From the NCBI GenBank assembly GCA_007132865.1, contig SLNU01000080.1, forward strand, positions 1-5,126: a stretch of 5,126 bases of DNA. The letters are read 5' to 3'. Source of the stretch: Bacteroidales bacterium. Lineage in GTDB: Bacteria; Bacteroidota; Bacteroidia; Bacteroidales; UBA7960. The translations under genes and the position numbers were made by a program. Every line of letters starts with the position of its first letter. Within the stretch, counting starts at the first letter, position 1. Below, in pieces: positions 1-5,126 of the stretch. Below the pieces are notes generated by a model. That model was not told where the DNA came from. It made no database searches and saw nothing but the letters and a program-made list of their open reading frames with translations.

Positions 1-75
1 ATTAATTTAGCAAATGTATTGCGACAGCTTGGGTTGAATCTGTGTTTTCAACTTAAATCAAAAGATTGCACAGCA

Positions 76-522
76 ATGACACGTCCATTTTTTCTTTACC
101 TGCTCTTTGTGCCCCACCTCTTCCTCGGCATCAGCGCGACTGCCGGGGGCGGGCTGTTACTCCTAAAACCAGATGGCTCATTACTCGGCATGGATCCCGG
201 GTGGCTTGACAATTCGCCATTTCATACATACCTCGCACCGGGTTTGATTCTTCTTATAGTTGTCGGATTGTTTCCTCTTTTTACATTTGTCGGATTGTTG
301 CTGAAACCTGGATGGAGGTGGGCGAACATTTTCAACATATACCATGACAGGCATTGGGCCTGGACATACTCCCTGTATTCAGGAATCATCACCATTATAT
401 GGATCACCGTTCAATTGGTAATAACACAATATTTTTGGCTCCAGCCGGTAATGATTTTCACCGGACTGATGATTATCCTGCTAACCCTGACACCTCCTGT
501 AATGAAACGCTTTACAATATGA
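76..522 (+). CDS. Small four-helix integral membrane protein, function unknown
   Basis: The 148-residue product is hydrophobic, with four likely membrane helices at about residues 5-30, 52-76, 94-117 and 120-140. It is presumably an inner-membrane protein. Recognisable points are a GGGLLLL segment at the end of helix 1, the loop [14 protein letters not shown] (about 36-49), a PGLILL stretch opening helix 2, and a Trp-rich loop (W80, W82, W94, W96) before helix 3. I recall similar short membrane proteins annotated only as hypothetical in Bacteroidota and Actinobacteria, and can assign no activity. The start at 76 is preferred over the in-frame ATG at 19 because the extra 19 residues are polar and unlike a helix or signal, whereas the protein from 76 begins directly with helix 1. 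No Shine-Dalgarno sequence is visible. Its stop overlaps the start of the DUF2200 gene by four bases, which suggests translational coupling. Confidence 0.8.
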   Translation: MTRPFFLYLLFVPHLFLGISATAGGGLLLLKPDGSLLGMDPGWLDNSPFHTYLAPGLILLIVVGLFPLFTFVGLLLKPGWRWANIFNIYHDRHWAWTYSLYSGIITIIWITVQLVITQYFWLQPVMIFTGLMIILLTLTPPVMKRFTI

Positions 523-884
523 AAACAACACCCGAACACGATCATCGCATGGCAAGAATGACATTCTCATCGGTTTTTCCGCACTATGTCACAAAAGTGG
601 AGAGCAAGGGGCGAACAAAAGCTGAGTTGTATCAGGTCATTAATTGGCTGACCGGGTTTGATGAACGGGAAATTCAGAACCTTATTGAAGAGAATGCAAC
701 TTTTGAAACATTGTTCAGCAGGGCAAAACTAAACCCACATGCAAACCTTATCAAAGGAGTAATTTGCGGCTATCGTGTGGAAGAAATTGAAAACCCCTTA
801 ACGCAACAAATCAGGTATTTGGACAAGCTGGTAGACGAATTGGCTAAAGGCAAGAAGATGGAGAAGATTTTACGAGACGCCTAA
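519..884 (+). CDS. DUF2200 family protein
   Basis: The 121-residue soluble protein matches my recollection of the DUF2200 family over its whole length. The hallmarks are [16 protein letters not shown] (9-24), KGRTKAEL followed by WLTGF (30-47), an F-E-T-L-F block (62-66), the LNP motif (71-73), [15 protein letters not shown] (80-94), and the C-terminal [19 protein letters not shown] (100-118). The family has no established biochemical function that I know of; its members are small and probably cytoplasmic, and there is no signal peptide or membrane helix here. The start at 519 is chosen over in-frame ATGs at 354, 549 and 558. Family members usually begin with a short tail ending in a His-Arg-(I/M)-x-x-M motif, which this start retains, and the length fits. 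The ATG overlaps the TGA of the upstream membrane protein gene, so the two are probably translated from one message. Confidence 0.88.
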   Translation: MKTTPEHDHRMARMTFSSVFPHYVTKVESKGRTKAELYQVINWLTGFDEREIQNLIEENATFETLFSRAKLNPHANLIKGVICGYRVEEIENPLTQQIRYLDKLVDELAKGKKMEKILRDA

Positions 885-993
885 TCCCCCGCAATTGATG
901 CAATTAAAGCCATGAAGCCATAAACGGGCAACGTTTCGAACTTGTATTGATTTTACAGGTATATGTTTTGCGGTTTTTTCGTAAGTTTGGCAG

Positions 994-2043
994 ATGATGC
1001 GTAAAAACAACCGACCGCAAATTTTACCCTACCTTGGAAGATTCACACTGCTGCACTTACTAACCTACATCCTGACTGGTTCTGTATTCCTGTTGTTTCA
1101 AGACACATTGCCCGAAACCGGGCGGATTGCACTGGACCTCTACGAGCCTTTCCGCCCCCTGGGTTTAATAGTTGTTATAGGGCAGATACTAAGGGGACTG
1201 GCCTTTGCCCTGGTCTTTTTCCCTTTTTACAATGTCTTGTTTGAAAACACACGGGGCCGGCTTATCCTGTTCGGGGCCATGTGGGGCGTGGCACTTTTCG
1301 GCTCCGTAGAGCCACAGCCCGGATCAATCGAAGGAATCATCTACACCACCATATCATTCGCAGAGCATTTGTATGTTTTATTGGCTGTTGCAGTACAAAT
1401 GCTGCTCTTTGTCTGGCTTTTCTTTAAATGGGAAAAGCTTTCGCAGAAAAAAGCACTAAAAAGCCCCGCGACCCTGGGCAGCCCCGCGACCTTGGAAGGC
1501 ACAGAAAGTCAGGAAGGCCCGGTGACCCAGGAAAGCCCCGCAACCCTGCAAAGCCCCGCAACCCTGGAAAGTCAGGGCTACTGCCCGGAAAAGCCAAGGG
1601 GTTACACTGCAAGATTCCTGATTGTACACCTGGTCACCTACTGGGTCATCGGAAGCATATTCTACCAGATCGCTGGTTATGCCGATGCACTGGAAGACAT
1701 GGAGGTATTCGAACTGTGGCGGCCACTTGAAAATATCACTGCGGTACTACTCGTGTTTTTCGGACAAATCTTCAGAGGACCTGTGCTTGCCTTGCTGCTT
1801 GCCCCATTTTACAGAAGCTATATCAACAATAAGAACGGATGGCTGCTGCTGTTCTGGCTGATGTTCGGATTGACCGCCTTGGGATCTCCTATATTCCTGC
1901 CTGAATTCTTATTGTTCGATGGCACATTTCTGGAATATCTAAAAGGTCTTTTCATTGGCATCCCGGAGATCATAACCCAGATGCTGGTCTTCTCTCTTGT
2001 CTTTTTCTGGTGGCAAAGAAGATCAGTCAGGAAACGTATTTAA
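994..2043 (+). CDS. Duplicated-domain membrane protein with repeat-encoded linker
   Basis: The 349-residue protein consists of two homologous membrane halves (about 10-150 and 204-343) joined by a hydrophilic linker (about 151-203). Anchor pairs show the duplication: R16-F17/R207-F208, H21-L22/H212-L213, T24-Y25/T215-Y216, G29-S30/G220-S221, R54-P55-L56/R243-P244-L245, G63-Q64-I65/G257-Q258-I259, R67-G68/R261-G262, P77-F78-Y79/P271-F272-Y273, M96/M290, G103-S104/G297-S298 and Q135-M136-L137/Q329-M330-L331. Each half seems to have about four helices. The first half has a PGSIEG motif (109-114) that the second lacks. I recall single-copy proteins of this kind as uncharacterised membrane proteins; no function is assigned. 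The linker is a run of six hexapeptides (157-192). Two adjacent ATGs (994, 997) could start it; the choice changes one residue. No Shine-Dalgarno sequence is seen. It lies 37 bp before the next gene. Confidence 0.85.
   Translation: MMRKNNRPQILPYLGRFTLLHLLTYILTGSVFLLFQDTLPETGRIALDLYEPFRPLGLIVVIGQILRGLAFALVFFPFYNVLFENTRGRLILFGAMWGVALFGSVEPQPGSIEGIIYTTISFAEHLYVLLAVAVQMLLFVWLFFKWEKLSQKKALKSPATLGSPATLEGTESQEGPVTQESPATLQSPATLESQGYCPEKPRGYTARFLIVHLVTYWVIGSIFYQIAGYADALEDMEVFELWRPLENITAVLLVFFGQIFRGPVLALLLAPFYRSYINNKNGWLLLFWLMFGLTALGSPIFLPEFLLFDGTFLEYLKGLFIGIPEIITQMLVFSLVFFWWQRRSVRKRI
1462..1569 (+). repeat. In-frame 18-bp minisatellite (six units) encoding a hexapeptide linker
   Basis: Six contiguous 18-bp units start at 1462, 1480, 1498, 1516, 1534 and 1552 and encode SPATLG, SPATLE, GTESQE, GPVTQE, SPATLQ and SPATLE. 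Units 1, 2, 5 and 6 share the core AGCCCCGC(G/A)ACC(C/T)TG; units 3 and 4 have diverged. A partial further unit (AGTCAGGGC, 1570-1578) follows, and GAAAGTCAGG occurs twice (1504-1513 and 1567-1576). The array is more GC-rich than the flanking coding sequence. Because the unit is a multiple of three and contains no stop, copy-number change would lengthen or shorten the linker without breaking the frame. It sits exactly between the two homologous membrane halves of the protein. Confidence 0.9.
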
Positions 2044-2080
2044 ATTTATTTGTACTGCATCAAACTTTTTATTTTTAACA

Positions 2081-2683
2081 ATGAAGAAATTTGTATGTCA
2101 TAAGAATATCATAGTCAGATTTGCTGCATTATATCTGCTTGGACTAGTGATATTCATAGCCGCTTGGTTTTTAAGTTTTTACTTACTTCCTGAGGGATTA
2201 ATGAGAGACACTAGCCTTGCCGCAAAACTGGCCGGGAGCGACGTTTCTTCAAGCATCGGAAAAGAATTGACGCGAATATTTATAGTCAATTTGATTTTGG
2301 GCTCGGTCACCGTTTTATTTAATCTTTCCTTCAGGGTGAATAACATCCCGTTGGGGTATCTGATACCTCCAATCTGGTTCTTACTTTACGGACTTATTCT
2401 TGGGTCAAACTCATTTTCAATTGCCATGGCTGAGCGGATTGCCCCGTCTTTGGCCGTTTTGGGCCGAAGCGGGCTGTATGAGCTGGCGGCTTACACCTTA
2501 ATTACCGTTTCTACATATAATATTTCAAGGTTCGAGATCAAAGCACTATTTAAAACAAATCCGGAAAAGATCAATAAGCCAATTGTGTTTAAGGCCCAGC
2601 AATATGCGGGCTTAGTGCTTGGAATACTTATATTGTTGTTTTCAAACATCAGGGAAGCCCTCATGCTTACGAGCCAGATCTAA
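2081..2683 (+). CDS. Polytopic membrane protein, possibly SpoIIM-like
   Basis: The 200-residue product has about five likely membrane helices (roughly 14-36, 64-83, 92-115, 131-149, 175-190) and a basic N-terminus (MKKF). The central part resembles the SpoIIM (DUF95-type) membrane family: an amphipathic ELTRIF helix leading into helix 2, a helix ending YGLILGSNSF (103-112), then RSGLYELAAYTLI (129-141), which could correspond to the HGxFELxA signature of that family. The match is partial, since the His is absent, and is offered as a suggestion only. If right, it would not imply sporulation, because SpoIIM relatives occur widely in non-sporulating bacteria and archaea. The start at 2081 is preferred to the in-frame ATG at 1997, which lies inside the previous gene and would add 28 residues ahead of the MKKF start. 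The leader is AT-rich without a Shine-Dalgarno sequence. The stop is 16 bp before the peptidase start, suggesting one transcript. Confidence 0.78.
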   Translation: MKKFVCHKNIIVRFAALYLLGLVIFIAAWFLSFYLLPEGLMRDTSLAAKLAGSDVSSSIGKELTRIFIVNLILGSVTVLFNLSFRVNNIPLGYLIPPIWFLLYGLILGSNSFSIAMAERIAPSLAVLGRSGLYELAAYTLITVSTYNISRFEIKALFKTNPEKINKPIVFKAQQYAGLVLGILILLFSNIREALMLTSQI

Positions 2684-2699
2684 ACTTCTTACTCAAATT

Positions 2700-4985
2700 A
2701 TGCCGACCAAACCATTTATCAGGCTTCTATTCATTGTTGCGGCCGCAGCGATTCTGTCTCAGGGCTGCTCAACCGGACTCCAAATCACATCCGACCACTA
2801 CGAACGTGCAGAGGCCCTGCTGGCCCCGAATATCCGGAAGCTTGCCTACCACCTCGAGGTTCAACCGAACTGGCATGAGGACGGTTCAGCGTTCTGGCAT
2901 GTAACCCAGACCCGGGAAGGCAAAAGGTTTTTCCTGACAAATATTGAAGGTGCATACACACGGCCGGCCTTTGACCACCGGGCGCTTGCAATTGCTTTGT
3001 CTGAAGAGACGGGGAAAGAGGTAGATCAGGCGAACCTGCCTTTTACCAGGATCGGTTTCTCCAATAGCCAGTTGGTTACATTCCGTTTCGAGGATGCGGA
3101 ATGGGCGTTTGATACGGAAAATAACCGTTTGACAAAAAGAGATGCTGAGAATGAAGGAAGGCGCCCCAGGGGGTTGTCTCCCGACGGCCAATCACAGGCG
3201 TTTATCCGCAACCACAACCTGTTTGTTAAAAATCTTGAAACGGGAGAGGAACTGCAGCTTAGCCATGATGGCCGGACTGATTATGCATATGCCAATACGT
3301 ATGGATGGGGTGACCTGATGGAAGGGGAAAATGGCAGCCGCCCGGAGAACCTCTTCGTGAACTGGTCCCCCGACTCACGGAAGCTGCTCACTTATGTCAC
3401 TGATCTAAGCATGGCCGAGAAAATGTATTTGCTGGATTTTTCAGTTGACTCCCTATTCAGGCCCCGGCTGCTGAGCTACTACCGCGGATCACCGGGAGAC
3501 ACCACCCTGGTATGGTACAAACCGGTGGTGTTCGACCTGGATACGGGGGATGAAACATTCCTGGAGGTGGATCCAATACCCCATTTCATGGGAGTACCAT
3601 TCAACTGGACAGATGCATCCGACAGCCTTTATGCACTATATCCGCACAGGGGATTCAAGCAGGCCGATGTCATAAAGATCGAGGTGGCCAGTGGCAGATC
3701 GCATGTGCTAGTCTCGGAAACCAGCAATACCTCGGTCGAATATACCAATCTGATTATGCGCAGAATCGGGGAAAGACAACTGTTGTTCAGTTCCCATACC
3801 AGCGGCTGGCACCATTTGTACCTTTACGACTGGAACAGCGGCGAACTGATCAACCCGGTTACCAGCGGTGAGTTCGTTGTGAAAAGCGTGCCGCATATCG
3901 ATGAGGAGAACGGCATCATTTATTTTCTTGCAGGGGGGAGGGAGCCCGGCAGAAATCCCTACTACGACCATCTGTACCGGGTGGATCTTGACGGGAACAA
4001 CCTCACCTTGCTCACCCCCGAGGACGCGCATCACCAGGTCAGCCTGTCTCCCTGCAAGAGTTATTTCACCAATAACTACTCCAGGGTTGACCTTCCGACC
4101 ATTTCCCTGTTCCGGGAATTGGAAACCGGCAGAACCATATTTGAGATCAGCCGTGCGGATGACAGTGACTTGCTGGCCTCCGGATGGACCCCTCCCCTGC
4201 CCTTTACAGTCAAGGGGCGAGATGGGGTGACAGACATTTACGGGGTGATCTATCAACCGGAGGACTTCAACCCCAGAAGAAAATATCCGATTATTGACTA
4301 CACCTATACCGGTCCGCATACCTCCACCACTCCAAGGTCGTTCTCCAACACCCTGATCAACATCCAAAACCCCCTGAGGGCATTTGGTTTTGCTGTGATT
4401 GTTGTGGATGGCATGGGCACGGCCAATCGCTCCAAGGCATTCCGTGACGTTTCCTATATGAACATGGGCTACAACCTCGATTGCCATGTGGCGGCCATCC
4501 GCCAGCTTGCAGCTGAACACAACTGGATAGACACAACCCGGGTTGGTATATACGGGCATTCAGCGGGAGGCTATGATGCAGGCAGGGCCATGCTGCAGTA
4601 TCCGGATTTCTATAAAGTGGGCGTGGCTTCCGCTGCCGACCATGACCACAGGATGGAGAAGGCATGGTGGCCTGAAATGTATATGGGCTACCCTGCAGGT
4701 GACTTTTATCACGAGCAGTCGAACATAACCAATGCCCACAAATTGCAGGGCAGACTGCTCATCGCCCATGGCGGAATCGATGAAAATGTAAATCCCTCGG
4801 CGACCTATAAGCTGGCCGAATACCTGATCAGGGCCGGAATGGATTTTGACATGCTGATTCTCCCGGGAACAAACCACAGTTTTGGCAGAGCCGACGGAGA
4901 TTATTTCACAAAAATCAGGTGGAATTATTTTATAAAACACCTGCTGCCAGCCGAACCAATCTTACATTACCAATTGAGACATTAG
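2700..4985 (+). CDS. S9 family (DPP IV-like) serine peptidase, predicted lipoprotein
   Basis: The 761-residue protein is a prolyl-oligopeptidase-family enzyme expected to cleave small peptides outside the cytoplasm. It opens with a lipoprotein-type signal (MPTKPF, hydrophobic 6-19, then LSQGC with Cys23); the lipobox is imperfect because Gln is at -2. Residues of about 60-490 form the DPP IV N-terminal beta-propeller, with blade motifs such as WSPDSRKLL (222-230), PGDTTL, SGWHHLYLYD, HLYRVDLDG and SLSPCKSYF. The alpha/beta-hydrolase domain starts near DGVTDIYGVIYQP. The triad is Ser621 in GHSAGGY, Asp694 in HGGIDENV and His726 in LPGTNHSF, with spacing close to human DPP4. The propeller lacks the DW-x-YEEE motif of true DPP IV; in the probable corresponding place stands YGWGDLMEGE (201-210), so exact specificity is uncertain. 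The start at 2700 is chosen over the ATG at 2619, which overlaps the upstream gene and would bury the signal peptide. The stop lies inside a heptamer array. Confidence 0.93.
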   Translation: MPTKPFIRLLFIVAAAAILSQGCSTGLQITSDHYERAEALLAPNIRKLAYHLEVQPNWHEDGSAFWHVTQTREGKRFFLTNIEGAYTRPAFDHRALAIALSEETGKEVDQANLPFTRIGFSNSQLVTFRFEDAEWAFDTENNRLTKRDAENEGRRPRGLSPDGQSQAFIRNHNLFVKNLETGEELQLSHDGRTDYAYANTYGWGDLMEGENGSRPENLFVNWSPDSRKLLTYVTDLSMAEKMYLLDFSVDSLFRPRLLSYYRGSPGDTTLVWYKPVVFDLDTGDETFLEVDPIPHFMGVPFNWTDASDSLYALYPHRGFKQADVIKIEVASGRSHVLVSETSNTSVEYTNLIMRRIGERQLLFSSHTSGWHHLYLYDWNSGELINPVTSGEFVVKSVPHIDEENGIIYFLAGGREPGRNPYYDHLYRVDLDGNNLTLLTPEDAHHQVSLSPCKSYFTNNYSRVDLPTISLFRELETGRTIFEISRADDSDLLASGWTPPLPFTVKGRDGVTDIYGVIYQPEDFNPRRKYPIIDYTYTGPHTSTTPRSFSNTLINIQNPLRAFGFAVIVVDGMGTANRSKAFRDVSYMNMGYNLDCHVAAIRQLAAEHNWIDTTRVGIYGHSAGGYDAGRAMLQYPDFYKVGVASAADHDHRMEKAWWPEMYMGYPAGDFYHEQSNITNAHKLQGRLLIAHGGIDENVNPSATYKLAEYLIRAGMDFDMLILPGTNHSFGRADGDYFTKIRWNYFIKHLLPAEPILHYQLRH

Positions 4986-5005
4986 ACATTGGACATTGGA
5001 CATTA
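4978..5005 (+). repeat. Four tandem GACATTR heptamers spanning the peptidase stop codon
   Basis: Four exact-length units, GACATTA, GACATTG, GACATTG and GACATTA, lie end to end at 4978, 4985, 4992 and 4999. The peptidase reading frame enters the first unit, so its last codon (CAT, 4980-4982) and its TAG stop (4983-4985) are made of repeat sequence. The array passes without a break, and in the same 7-bp phase, into the CCAA-core heptamers that follow. Confidence 0.9.
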
Positions 5006-5110
5006 GCCAAAAGCCAACAGCCAACACCCAAAAGCCAACAACCAACAGCCAAAGTCCAACAGCCAATACCCAACAGCCAATAGCCAACCGCCAAAACCCA
5101 ACCGCCAATG
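5006..5110 (+). repeat. Fifteen tandem heptamers with invariant CCAA core
   Basis: Fifteen contiguous 7-bp units follow the pattern N-CCAA-NN; CCAA is present in every unit and the most frequent form is GCCAACA. Base 1 is G in ten units, C in three, A in one and T in one. The strand composition is 46 A, 43 C, 12 G and 4 T, so the transcript would be C-rich, G-poor and almost without self-pairing. The last 16 bases of the window (5111-5126) leave the pattern. I recall similar CCAACAGCCAA-type tracts between genes in Bacteroidota genomes; their role is not established. No hairpin terminator is visible between the peptidase stop and the window end. Confidence 0.92.
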
Positions 5111-5126
5111 CCCCTAGATACAATCA

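Noticed and set aside
11..18. CAAATGTA, a perfect minus-strand TAnnTTTG element near the left edge, hinting at a divergent gene
   Set aside because: No matching -33 TTG is found at the expected spacing on the minus strand and the putative gene would lie outside the window.
942..989. Possible Bacteroidota-type promoter before the duplicated membrane protein gene (TTG at 942 or 947, ATGTTTTG at 963-970, TAAGTTTG at 982-989)
   Set aside because: TAAGTTTG matches the TAnnTTTG element perfectly but lies 4 bases before the start codon with no TTG at the right distance. The better-placed ATGTTTTG has two mismatches. Neither is strong enough to annotate.
885..993. Short repeats and a weak stem in the intergenic gap (AATTG-ATG-CAATT near 893-905, AAGCCAT at 907-913 and 915-921, T6 at 974-979)
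   Set aside because: The stem is only 5 AT-rich pairs and is not followed by a T-run, and the direct repeats are too short to be meaningful, so no terminator or repeat element was called.
1424..1730. Collagen-like Gly-X-Y open frames on both strands over the repeat linker (1428-1730 on + and 1424-1612 on -)
   Set aside because: They are by-products of a stop-free 18-bp GC-rich repeat read in other frames. Outside the repeat they lose any protein-like pattern, and the +1 frame is a convincing membrane protein on both sides.
2619..2699. Upstream in-frame start for the peptidase, adding 27 residues
   Set aside because: It would overlap the preceding gene by 65 bases and put a polar Cys/Arg-rich stretch ahead of an otherwise well-formed lipoprotein signal peptide.
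3708..4559. Long open frame on the minus strand (283 residues) inside the peptidase gene
   Set aside because: It lies antisense to the conserved S9 propeller and hydrolase domain, shows no recognisable domain, and is best explained by codon bias of the real gene.

Overview
The window carries five genes, all on the + strand, and ends in a tract of short tandem repeats. The best guess for the source is a member of the Bacteroidota. The clues are the absence of recognisable Shine-Dalgarno sequences before the starts, short AT-rich gaps, a lipoprotein-type S9 (dipeptidyl-peptidase IV-like) peptidase of a kind common in that phylum, and a CCAA-core intergenic heptamer tract. This is inference from style, not from a marker gene.

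Layout. Positions 76-884 hold a two-gene unit: a small four-helix membrane protein of unknown function, whose stop overlaps the start of a DUF2200 family protein (ATGA overlap). After a 109-bp gap, 994-2043 encodes a 349-residue membrane protein built from two related multi-helix halves, joined by a hydrophilic linker made of 18-bp tandem repeats. A 37-bp AT-rich gap leads to a 200-residue polytopic membrane protein (2081-2683) that faintly resembles SpoIIM. Sixteen bases later begins a 761-residue secreted lipoprotein peptidase of family S9 (2700-4985) with an intact Ser-Asp-His triad. The tight spacing of the last three genes suggests they may be one transcript, but no functional link between the membrane proteins and the peptidase is evident.

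The most unusual structure is repeat-driven. The linker of the duplicated membrane protein is an in-frame 18-bp minisatellite encoding hexapeptides (SPATLE-like). The peptidase gene runs into an in-phase heptanucleotide array (4 GACATTR units, then 15 units with an invariant CCAA core), and this array supplies its last codon or so and its stop codon. No mobile element, RNA gene, CRISPR array, toxin/defence cassette or convincing promoter was found. I do not see a clearly new biological system; the duplicated-and-linked membrane protein and the repeat arrays are the parts worth a second look.
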